From Dastarcus helophoroides (Eukaryota; Arthropoda; Insecta; Coleoptera; Bothrideridae), in assembly GCA_028583605.1 (NCBI GenBank), contig CM053325.1, positions 61,001,822 to 61,065,821 of the forward strand: a DNA stretch of 64,000 nt. The letters run 5' to 3'. The translations under genes and the position numbers were made by a program. A model generated the notes under the pieces. That model searched no databases. It was not told where the DNA came from and was given only the letters and a program-made list of their open reading frames with translations. Below are positions 34,740-45,850 of the stretch, piece by piece (the first letter of the stretch is position 1; every line of letters begins with the position of its first letter).

Positions 34740-37700
34740 AGTCAGAATTGCTAAAGAATTAGAATCTAAAAGATCGAAATTTGTAGTAAATGTTCAGAAA
34801 AATATCGAAATTTAAAAAAAAAATTCGAGAAAATTTTGAAATAAACAAAAAATTGTCCAAAGAAAGTCAAATTAAAAAAAGTCAAAAAAAAAATTGTCAA
34901 TTTTAAGAAAAAGCATTTATTGTTAGTTAAACTTCGAAATTCAGAAAAAGGGTAAATTTTAAGAGAAAAATCGAATATTTATTTTCTTTGGACTCTCTGG
35001 ACGAGTCAGAGGAAGACAGACTTCCTACCTTGCCTCAACAGGCATCAGAAAATGTCAAATATTGTGATAATACAGAAATTTTGACAAATAAGTTGAAACT
35101 ACTAGAAATTTGGATTAAAAAAGGGTTGAAATTTACAAAGAAATTTTTGTCCTTTTACAAAAATTTAAAATTTCTAAAAAATATACCTTTTTGTTAAAAG
35201 ATCGACCAGATTTCAAAAAAACGATAAATTTAAATAAACACGCTTTAATTTTCAGAATCACAAAAAAGGTGAAATTTTCAGGGAAAGTCGAATTTCGAAA
35301 AACGACAAAATTTCAGAAAAAAAACAAGGAACGTTTAAATTCAAAATTTTGACGGTCACATTTGATAAAAGAAGGCAAATTTTATGAATAAATGCCAAAT
35401 TTTAAAAGAAAAGGTTAAATTTTGTAAAAAATTATACAAAATTTGAGAAAAAGGTTGAAATTTCGAAAAAATGTTTCAAGGAAAGGATGAATTCTGAAGA
35501 ATTGGAAAGTCCTCCAATTGAATATATACAAATTTGCAGTTGGCTGCATGAACGAGGGGGTGCAAGCGCCCCAGCATTCATATTTTTTTCACATGCGGCC
35601 CGCGCAAAATTTTTTAAAAAAGGTAAATTTGAGGAAACCTGTCAAAATTTCTAAAAAAAATCAGAATCTAAAAGATCGACATTTTTAGTAAATGTTCAGA
35701 AAAATATCGGAATTTGAAAAAAAATTCGAGAAAACTTTGAAATGGACAAAAAATTGTCCAAAGAAAGTCAAATTAAAAAAAAGTCAAAAAAAATAGTCAA
35801 AAGCCCGAGAAAAAGACGATATTATGGGGGAAATTTTGCAAAAAAGATCTAAATTTTAAGAAAAAGCATTTAATCTTAGTGCAACTTCGAAATTCAGAAA
35901 AAGAGTAAATTTTAAGAGAAAAATCGAATATTTATTTTCTTTGGACTCTCTGGACGAGTCAGAGGAAGACAGGCTCCCTACCTTGCCTCAACAGCCGTGT
36001 CAGAAAATGTCAAATATTGTGTTAACACAGAAATCTTGACAAATAATTTGAAACTACCAGAAATTTGGATTAAAAAAGGGTTGAAATTTACAAAGAAATG
36101 TTTGTTCTTTCACAAAAATTTTAAATTTCTAAAAAATATAACTTTTTGTTAAAAGATCAACCAGATTTCGAAAAAAACGACAAATTTAAATAAACACGCT
36201 TTAATTTTCAGAATCACAAAAAAGGTGAAATTTTCAGGGAAAGTCAAATTTCGAGAAATGATGAAATTTCAGAACAAAAACGAGGAACTTTTAAATTCAA
36301 AATTTTGGCGGTCATATTTGACAAAAGAAGACAAATTTTATGAATAAATGCGAAATTTTAAACGAAAAGGTTAAATTTTGTAAAAAATTATACAAAATTT
36401 GAGAAAAAGGTTGAAATTTCGAAAAAATGTTTCAAAGAAAGGATGAATTCTGAAGAATTGGAAAGTCCTCCAATTGAATATATACAAATTTTCAGTTGGC
36501 TGCATGAACGAGGAGGTGCAAGCGCCGCAGCATTCATATTTTTATCACATGGGGTCGGCGCAAAATTTCTTAAAAAAGGCAAATTTTAGGAAACCTCTCA
36601 AAATTTCTAAAAAAAAAACAGAATCTAAAAGATCGACATTTTTAGTAAATGTTCAGAAAAATAGTGGAATTTGGAACAAAATTTGGAGAAAACTTTGAAA
36701 TGGACAAAAAATTGTCCAAAGAAAGTCAAATTAAAAAAAGTCAAAAAAAAATTGTCAAAACCCCGAGAAAAAGACGATGTTGTGGGAGAAATTTTGCAAA
36801 AAAGATCTAAATTTTAAGAAAAAGCATTTATTGTTAGTTAAACTTCGAAATTCAGAAAAAGAGTAAATTTTAAGAGAAAAATCGAATATTTATTTTCTTT
36901 GGACTCTCTGGACGAGTCAGAGGAAGACAGACTTCCTACCTTGCCCCAACAGGCATTAGAAAATGTCAAATATTGTGATAACACAGAAATCTTGACAAAT
37001 AAGTTGAAACTGCTAGAAATTTGGATTAAAAAAGGGTTGAAATTTACAAAGAAATGTTTGTCCTTTCACAAAAATTTTAAATTTCTAAAAAATATAACTT
37101 TTTGTTAAAAGATCAACCAGATTTCGAAAAAAACGACAAATTTAAATAAACACGCTTTAATTTTCAGAATCACAAAAAAGGTGAAATTTTCAGGGAAAGT
37201 CGAATTTCGAAAAATGATGAAATTTCAGAAAAAAAAACAAGGAACGTTTAAATTCGAAATTTTGACGGTCACATTTGATAAAAGAAGGCAAATTTTATGA
37301 ATAAATGCGAAATTTTAAAAGAAAAGGTTAAATTTTGTAAAAAATTATACAAAATTTGAGAAAAAGGTTGAAATTTCGAAAAAATGTTTCAAAGAAAGGA
37401 TGAATTCTGAAGAATTGGAAAGTCCTCCAATTGAATATATACAAATTTTCAGTTCGCTGCATGAACGAGGGGGTGCAAGCTCCCCAGCATTCATATTTTT
37501 CTCACATGCGGCCCGCGCAAAATTTTTTAAAAAAGGCAAAATTTAGGAAACCTGTCAAAATTTCTAAAAAAAATCAGAATTTAAAAGATCCACATTTTTA
37601 GTAAATGTTCAGAAAAATATTGGAATTTGGAACAAAATTTGGAGAAAACTTTGAAATGGACAAAAAATTGTCCAAAGAAAGTCAAATTTAAAAAAAGTCA

Positions 37701-38530
37701 AAAAAAATTGTCAAAACCCTGAGAAAAAGACGATATTGTGGGAGAAATTTTGCAAAAAAGATCTAAATTTTAAGAAAAAGCATTTATTGTTAGTTAAACT
37801 TCGAAATTCAGAAAAAGAGTAAATTTTAAAAGAAAAATCGAATATTTATTTTCTTTGGACTCTCTGGACGAGTCAGAAGAAGACAGGCTCCCTACCTTGC
37901 CCCAACAGGCGTCAGAAAATGTCAAATATTGTGATAACACAGAAATTTTGACAAATAAGTTGAAACTACCAGAAATTTTGATAAAAAAAGGGTTGAAATT
38001 TACAAAGAAACTTTTGTCCTTTCACAAAAATTTTAAATTTCTAAAAAATATACCTTTTTGTCAAAAGATCGACCAGATTTCGAAAAAACGACAAATTTTA
38101 ATAAACACATTGAAATTTTGAGAATCAAAAAAAGGCGAAATTTTCAGGGAAATTCGAATTTCGAGAAATGACGAAATTTCTGGAAAAAAAACGAGGAACT
38201 TTTAAATTCAAAATTTTGACGGTCACGTTTGATGAAAGAAGACAAATTTTATGAATAAATGCAAAATGTTAAAATAAAAAGTCAAATTTTGTAAAAAAAT
38301 ATACAAAATTTGAGAAAAAGGTAGAAATTTCGAAAAAATGTTTCAAGGAAAGGATGAATTCTGAAGAATTGGAGAGTCCTCCAGTTGAATACACAGAAAT
38401 TTTCAGTTGGCTGCATGAACGAGGGGGTGCAAGCGCCCCAGCATTCATATTTTTCTCACATGGGGTCGGCGCAAAATTTTTAGCCTTGTAATTGGCCCGC
38501 TGTAAAAAAAGGTTGCTCGTTCTCGTCAAA
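34740..38530. repeat. Array of ~956 bp units, right arm (four units)
   Basis: The landmark GGACTCTCTGGACGAGTCAG occurs at about 34988, 35943, 36899 and 37855, spacing 955-956 bp. It is the reverse complement of the left array with one extra unit. The outermost unit ends in GTCGACATGGAAGAAGAAGG, as does the left arm's. Confidence 0.88.
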
Positions 38531-38539
38531 TCGTCGACA

Positions 38540-39010
38540 TGGAAGAAGAAGGCAAATTAGATTACGCTTCACATTTTTAATAATCAATTTTTTAGCATAA
38601 CATTTTTGTATATACTGTCTGAGAGGAAAATTTAGTCGAAGATTTTTTGTAGTCGAAATTTTTTAACACATCAAAAATCATCTGAATCAGTTAAGAAAAA
38701 AGAAAGACACTTCAGATTTTTAATACTCGTTTTTTTTTAGCATAATATTTTTCTATATATTGTTTGAGAGGAAGATTTAATCAAAGATTTATTATAGTCG
38801 AAACTTTTTAACAAATCGAAAATACTCTGGATCGGTTAAAAACGAAGAAAAAGGTTTCAAATTGGATTACGCTTCACCTTTTTAAATAATTGTTTTTTTA
38901 GCATAATATTTTTTTATATGCTGTTTCAGAGGAAGATTTAGTTGTAGATTTATTACAGTTGAAATGTTTTAACAAATCAAAATATGTCTGGATCCACCAC
39001 TCTCTTATTA
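38540..39010. repeat. Three ~150 bp tandem units upstream of protease copy 2
   Basis: Reverse complement of the block at 29650-30115, with the same order and spacing relative to the gene. Confidence 0.8.
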
Positions 39011-39079
39011 TTTTGAACTTTTGATAATTTGAACTTTTCTATGGTCCCTCGAATTTGAAATTATCGAAAGTCGACTGTA
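39010..39079. mobile_element. pogo/Tigger-like terminal sequence, copy 2
   Basis: Mirror of 29576-29645: ATTATCGAAAGTCGACTGTA ends at 39079, 22 bp before the TATA box. Confidence 0.55.
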
Positions 39080-39101
39080 TATATCAGTTAGCTTCCATTT
39101 T

Positions 39102-39113
39102 TATATATAAAGG
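39102..39113 (+). promoter_or_regulatory. TATA box of protease copy 2
   Basis: TATATATAAAGG, 171 bp upstream of the ATG at 39285. The 5' UTR would be about 140-150 bp if transcription starts about 30 bp downstream. Confidence 0.65.
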
Positions 39114-39284
39114 TATATTTCGGATTATTTCTTTTAATTTGTTTATTTACTTCTACTATTATTTGGTTTAGCGTCCAACAAGGTTCTCAGAATATTTTTT
39201 CACGTTTAAAAGATAGTTACTTGTTACTGTAAATGTGACAATATTTTTTAATATGTATGTCAAAGTAATGTAATTTTTTTTGAC

Positions 39285-41024
39285 ATGAATATTTTTATTT
39301 TGGTATTAATAGCGAAATTCGTGGTGGATGTAATGGGTGTTAACGTAAAGAGCACTGATCCAAGTTTCAGAATAATTAAAGGTTATCCGTGCTATGTCGA
39401 AACATATCCCTTTTATGTTAAAATATTAATTTTTCAAATAAACAGCACGAGTGTTTGCGGAGGATCCATCATAACCGCGGACTGGATCATTTCGGCTGCC
39501 CATTGCTTCTTTAATAAGACCATAGAGTATGTTCACATAATTCCGGGTTATAAGCGGATAAATTTTCTAGAGGTATCAATACTATTGAAAGGCCACGAAT
39601 TAAATCACATACACATGCATCCGAAGTATGATAGCGATGCACTAATTCATGATATAGCCTTGGTAAAGTTGAATCCGAGGTTAAATTTCACAGATTTTAT
39701 AAAACCCATTAAAATTCCATCAACGGATGATTTCAACGAATTTTGTTCTAGAAGCCCTAGAACCGTTACAATAATGGGTTTAGGACTAACTTTCACTGAT
39801 ATAGATAGGAAGGAGAACCCTGATTTACAATGTGTAGAAGTTGATATGTTTACACACGAGGAATGTAATAAGAAGATTTCTAAAAAACGTCAGATCAGTG
39901 AATTCAATATTTGCACATTTCCTGGATATAGGAAAGGCACCTGTTTTGGTGATAGTGGAGGGCCAGTATTTAAAAACGGGTATCTCTTTGGAATTGTCTC
40001 GTATACTAGAGGCGGATGTGGTTGGAAAGATTTTCATGTTAGGGTCGATCTATACAACGATTGGATATGGAATGTTGTGAATGCTACAAATGAAAATGTT
40101 ACAAATGAAAATAGTACAAATGATTATTTGTGCAGCACCAGAACATATCCCTTTTATGTGGAAATTAAAATTATTGTAAGATATAAGGTTACATATTGCG
40201 AAGGGGCCATCATAAACGCGGACTGGATCATTTCGGCTGCCCATTGCTTCTTTAATAAGCCTAAAATGATGTTTGTTGACATATATATGAGGGGGCGATC
40301 TGTCCGACAATCATTGGATTATCCGGCATCAGATCATATACGCATACATCCAAAGTTTGATAACAAAATAATGATGCATGATATCGCCTTGATAAAGTTA
40401 ACTGAAACGTTAAAAGACCCAAATCCTGTAAAACTTAAAATTCCATCAACGGATGATTTCGATGAATTTTGTGCTAGGAGCCCTAGAACCGTTACAATAA
40501 TGGGTTTAGGAAAATCTTTAAGTGATGCAAATGATACACGACCTAATATACACTGTATTGACGTTGAAATGTTTACACAGGAGGAATGTAATAAGGATTC
40601 TGAAAAACATCAAGCGCTGAATTGCAACGTTTGCACGTTCACTGATTCTAAGAAAGGACCTTGTATTAGTCATAGTGGAGGACCAGTATTTAAAAACGGG
40701 TATCTCTTTGGAATTGTCTCGTATACTAGAGGCCCATGTGGTTGGAGACAATTTCTTACTAGGGTCGATCTATACAACGATTGGATATGGAATGTTGTGA
40801 ATGGTACAAACGAAAATGTTACAAATGAAAATGTTACAAGTGGAGATGTTTCAAATGAAAGTGTCTCAACTGTTGGGCATGAAAAAAATGGAACTGAATC
40901 AGATGAATATGATGCCTATAGACATAATGATGAAGATCCAACAAACGAGGGTAAAGGATTATCTATCCAATTTAAATATATGATTTACGTATTGATTTTA
41001 CTAAATATTTTGCAGCAACAATAA
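39285..41024 (+). CDS. Secreted two-domain chymotrypsin-fold serine protease, copy 2
   Basis: 579 residues, same layout as copy 1: signal peptide, active-looking domain 1 (Arg29 activation site, His73, Asp123, Ser224), linker with N-glycosylation sites, domain 2 with SHSGG, Asn/Thr-rich acidic tail and C-terminal hydrophobic segment. It differs from copy 1 at 13 residues: N15D, D37Y, M48L, T49I, I241T, F339S, D340V, E345D, L422I, P439S, E441K, I453T and one R-to-G in the tail near 537. I241T is at chymotrypsin position 216, at the mouth of the S1 pocket. The gene points away from copy 1; their promoters face the repeat arrays. The stop codon lies inside AATAAA (41020-41025). Confidence 0.93.
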   Translation: MNIFILVLIAKFVVDVMGVNVKSTDPSFRIIKGYPCYVETYPFYVKILIFQINSTSVCGGSIITADWIISAAHCFFNKTIEYVHIIPGYKRINFLEVSILLKGHELNHIHMHPKYDSDALIHDIALVKLNPRLNFTDFIKPIKIPSTDDFNEFCSRSPRTVTIMGLGLTFTDIDRKENPDLQCVEVDMFTHEECNKKISKKRQISEFNICTFPGYRKGTCFGDSGGPVFKNGYLFGIVSYTRGGCGWKDFHVRVDLYNDWIWNVVNATNENVTNENSTNDYLCSTRTYPFYVEIKIIVRYKVTYCEGAIINADWIISAAHCFFNKPKMMFVDIYMRGRSVRQSLDYPASDHIRIHPKFDNKIMMHDIALIKLTETLKDPNPVKLKIPSTDDFDEFCARSPRTVTIMGLGKSLSDANDTRPNIHCIDVEMFTQEECNKDSEKHQALNCNVCTFTDSKKGPCISHSGGPVFKNGYLFGIVSYTRGPCGWRQFLTRVDLYNDWIWNVVNGTNENVTNENVTSGDVSNESVSTVGHEKNGTESDEYDAYRHNDEDPTNEGKGLSIQFKYMIYVLILLNILQQQ

Positions 41025-41025
41025 A
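41020..41025 (+). terminator. AATAAA overlapping the stop codon of protease copy 2
   Basis: CAACAATAAAAT: the TAA stop is part of AATAAA. The same overlap occurs in copy 1 (27630-27635, minus strand) and copy 3 (53440-53445). If used, the 3' UTR would be only some 15-30 bp. Confidence 0.4.
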
Positions 41026-44000
41026 ATAATTGTTTTCTTTGGGAACTTTCGTTATTAATTTTTCCTCAACTTCTACGAGCTCCAGTGGCGGCTGATGACT
41101 TTTTGACAGGGGGTGCGCAGATGCAAAAACGGGGCTTCGAACCTGAACTGAACCGAAAACCGGAAACCGAAGAAAAAACCATTATTTTTGTAGGAACGAA
41201 AACTGGAACAGAACCGGAAAAAATAACGTTTTATTTTGGTCGTTGAATTTGTATGTTCTTAAAATGATTTTTACTTTACCCCAAAGTTTGAGACTTTTTT
41301 AAAAATTGCCTTTTTAAAATTTTACACAATTTCATGCAACTTTAACCTCAAAATTATGAGTTTACTTTAAAGAACATTTTTCCCAAGTTCAATTAAAAAA
41401 CTACAATTTCCACTCTTTCTAAGAAAATGTTTTGTTCTCAAAATTTTAAGCCAAATTGAATTTTAAGTTGTATAACTTTTTCAAAAATTTTTGGCTCTTT
41501 TTTGAAAATTGGACTTTTTCTCAAAATATTTCTTTTCTTTTCCTAAAATTTTGAGTTTAAAATACAAATTTTATGTGCTATTGTAAATATGGACCCAAGC
41601 CGTGAAGTCTTTTTCATTGAAGCCCAGTTTCCTGACAATTTTATTTGCAAATTTGGATTTTTCCGAAAATTTCAACTTTTTCTTCAGAACAAACACTCAA
41701 ATTTGGTTTTTTTTTTCCTCAAACTTAAATTTTCCTTTTGATAATATAATACCCTTATTTTTTGAAGTTATTAATAGAAATTTCGAGTTGCCTTGAATTT
41801 TTTCCTTCAAATTTCACTTTTATTTAAATATGCCAATATTTTTCTAGAAATTTCAAATTCTAATGATTTTTTACTATCCGACTTCATAAAACTTCTCAAA
41901 ATCTCAAAATTTGTGATGAAATCTTTTTATTTCTGATTTTTCCTAGAAATTGGAAATTTTAGTTAAAATTTAAAGAGAAAAATACAACATTTATATTCCA
42001 ATTTAAAGCCGGGATCTTGAAATTGAAGTCGAAATTTTAAGGGTAAACTTGGAACGATGATATGTTAAAAAATTTAAACTTCCAATTTATATCTGCTTTT
42101 GTTTACGCTATATTTCACTTTTTTCTTCAAATTTTGATTTCCGCCTCAAAGCTGCGATTTTTGTTTAGATTGTTTGAATTTAGACAGCTTTAAAATCGAA
42201 ATTTAGTTAAATCTTGAATTCCTTTTGTAGAATTCGTTCAAAATTTAAAAATTGGTAATTTCGAAATTTAGATCCTTCACCAAGAGTAAAAAATTTCTGG
42301 AACACGCGAATTTTGAAAAAATGTTAAAGTTATCACAAAAACTCAAACATTTGAAGAAAAAATTGAAGATTTCGAAAAAACTTTAAATTTTGGATGAAAC
42401 TATATTTAATTTCGAAAAAAGTTCCAATTTTGATGATAAAAGGTAACACTTTTCAAAAAAGATTAAAATCCTGAAAAAATTCAAATATTTCAAAAATTTG
42501 CAATTTTGAAAAAAGTGAAAATTTTCGGGAAAAAGTCTGAGTTATCAAAAAAAGAAGTTAAAATTTTGAGAAATAGTAAAAACTTTGAGCTAAAGTGGAA
42601 ATTTTCAAAAAAAAAAGTAAATGTTTTGAAAAAAAATGTTTCAACATAATCATTTTTTAAAAAATCCAAACTTTTGAAAAAAAGAGGAAATTTTACAAAA
42701 AAAAAATCAAATTCTGAAAAAGTTGTAGCTTCGTGAAAAAGTCGAAATTTCGATGATAAAAGGTCGAAGTTTTAAAAAAGTCTAAATTTTGGAAAAGGTT
42801 TGAAAATATTAAAAATGTCGGAATTTTGAGAAGAAATTTAATTTTTCAAGCAACAAAAATTAAAGGAAAATCTAATTTTTCAAATAAAAGTTCAGTTTAC
42901 TATATAAAAGCCGAAACTTCAAGAGAAAGTCGAAATTTTTTTAAAAAATCTCAGTTTTCAAAAAAAAGATCAAAGCTTCAAGAAGTTGTTAAAAGTTTGA
43001 CCATAATCAAAAATTAAAAAAAAAACAGGGTAGAAGTTTTCAAAAGTCAGTTTTTTAACATCATTAAATTTACAGAAAAAATCAAAATTTTGAAAAAAAA
43101 ATAACAATTTGGAGAAAAGATCGAAATTATGTATAAAGATTTTCAAAAAATTCAGAATTTGGAAAATAAATTAAAATCTTTGAGAAAGGTCAAAGTGAAA
43201 AAGTCTGGCGATTAATGAAATAAATAAATATTTGAAAAAAGTGGAAGCTAAAAAAAAGAATATTTGAAATTGAAAGTTTTCAAAATATAAAGACGAAATG
43301 CTTTAAGGAAATCGAAAAATATTTAAGAATTTTCAATTAAAATCGAAGGTAGACTTTTTAAAAAGAGTAATCATTTTCAGAAAGTCAGTATCTTGCGAAA
43401 AAGTGAAAATTGAAAAAAGTTGAATAAAAAAAACAAACATTCGAGAGAGTCGATATTTGCAAAAGTTAAAACTTTGAAAAAATTCAAATTTTTAAAAATC
43501 ATTGAAATGTTTTGAAAAATCGAATTTAAAATTAGTTATATTTGCAAAAAAAGATGAAATTTCGAGATTTCGAGAAAATTTTCGATATTTACAAAAATAA
43601 GGTCACACAACTTCGAAATCAATTCCAAATATTAAAAACAAAAATTGTAATTTTCAAAATATAAAATTTTTAACAAGAACGAAAATTATAAAAGTAAAAT
43701 GTTCAAAAAAATCAAAACTAACCAAATAAGACAGAATTTTGAGAAATTTGGAATATTCAAAAAATCAAAATTTTGAAAAAAGTCGAAATTTTCGAAATCA
43801 AGTTAAAATTTCAAAAATTTGGAAGTCGAACCAGAAAAGATCGACTTTGTGAAAAAGTGGGTTTTTATTGTCGAAATTTTCGAAATAAGTCAAAATTTTC
43901 AATAAAAACTGAATTCTTCGAAAAGTCGAAACTTTCAAAAAGTATATAACCAAAGGATCCTTTCTTTTTTTTCACCTAGGCGAATGCACGGGTATCAGCT

Positions 44001-45850
44001 AATTTTTTTAAATTCGAAAAATCGAGAAATATTTCCTTCAAATTATAAGCATTACCACAGTAGTTATATGCTGTAATATTTAAAAAAGAGGAAGAACATT
44101 TCCTAAATTATGTTAGAAAATCAATTTAAATGAAAAATTTTAAAAAATTAAAAAATGAGTCAGCTGGAACTGAACCGAAAACCGGAAAAAACCGCTATTT
44201 TTGTCGGAACGAAAACCGGAACGGAACCGATATGATTTTTTCCCGGAGCGAAAACCAAAAACTGCAACGAAAAAAATAGAAGTCGATGCCCTTTGCAAAA
44301 ATATTAGTAGTTAAAGAGTTTAGGTGACTCCAGTGCTATAGTAAGGTATTAAATTTAAGAGAAACAAAAGTGATACAAAAGTTGTGATATTTAATAGTAT
44401 TTTTACGAATTAAATTTAATTAACATTTTATAGCCTCCAAAATATTTTTGGGTTATCATCTCTAAATTATTTTCATCGAGTACAAAAAAAAAACATTATC
44501 GACAGTTCTGAGCCCCTTAAAGTACACTGTGCGGTTGCATCTGGTTACGGTTCTGGATTACTTAATTAAAATTGTTTGCTTTCATAGGAATAAAATTATA
44601 TCAATTTTTCATGAAAACTTCATTTGAAGATAAAATGTATTTTATTACAACGTTCTAATTAAACTCTATAAAAACACAACAAAAATATTTTTTTAAACAA
44701 AATCCGCTCTACGATCCTTTAAAGAAATAAAGTGTCCATTACTTTCTCAGCAAAATTGTTTAAATCCAAATTTACAAATTAATAATTAGATCCTAGAATG
44801 GGTACTGCTATCTCTTTGTGAATAGACGTACTATTGGCAGTTAACCCTGTAAGCGGCACAATTAGTAATCGCAATCAAATCAGCCGGCACTTAGGCATTT
44901 AGTAGCATCATAAACCGTAAATACACACTTCAAACTTTGACTCGTACTCACCATTTGGCAACATCGTTTCAGCGGAGCGGCGTACCGCACCGCGGGCTAG
45001 CTTTAGCGTGGTGTTCTCTAGTTTATTTCTCCGTTTCCCGTGGAGGCCATTGATAGGCATCTCGTGGTAGCCACGCGCGCACCACCGTATTTCAATTTCC
45101 TCATAATATACAGGGTGAGTCACTAAGCGGGAATCGGTCTTTGGTAGGCGTATCGTTCAAAATATGGAAAAATGTTTCGAGTAAAAGTTGTTCGAAATAA
45201 AGTTCTCCACAACCTAAAATTATTGCCAAATATGGCGGCCTTCCGGTTGCACCGGAAATGAACACAACTTTCTTATTTTAAATAGAACACCCTATGTATT
45301 TTTACATTTTTGGATTCCTTGTTAAAAATGAATATGAATTTATTAAGACGACATAGGCCCTTAGTTGAACCGTTTTCGCGCAATTTAATTTTTTTGGTTA
45401 AATTTGACGATTTCGGAGCTTGACTCCATTAACGATATTTTCCAAACGCAATGACTCAGGGTTGTGTGGCATACGGTTTTGGATTCAGGAAGAAATGGAG
45501 TATTTGTCTACGTCTTTGCTGTTAGCAAGATTTCTTAAATTTCTTCATATCCGTCGACTCAATTCTTCAGTTGTTCAAACATGCATAACTTAATTTTTTT
45601 CAAATGGAACCACCTATCTTGGATTATCTTATCGGATGCGAAATTAAATTACCTTTTTTTTGGTACCAGGTATTGCCACCTCCGTCCAATAATTTTTGAG
45701 AAATTTAGAATTTTGTAAAAATTTTAATTAATTTTGTATTATCGCGTTAGCCCTGGATGTTCGCGGTTTTGTTTCGTCTCGTTTGTCCGGCAATAACTGA
45801 CAGTTTATCTCATTGTTGTCGCGAGGTCTTGGTATTAGTACTGAAAGACA

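Larger units (their letters stand above)
34444..45110. repeat. Right arm of the ~22 kb palindrome
   Basis: Reverse complement of 23440-33319, with one additional ~956 bp unit. The outermost 110 bp of the arm continue after the mariner-like insertion, at 48334-48447. Confidence 0.93.

Noticed and set aside
23440..45110. Palindrome as a pure assembly artefact
   Set aside because: Not fully excluded, but a fold-back artefact would give identical arms. Here the arms differ in unit number, in a 3.2 kb insertion and at scattered bases, and a third copy exists with an empty site.
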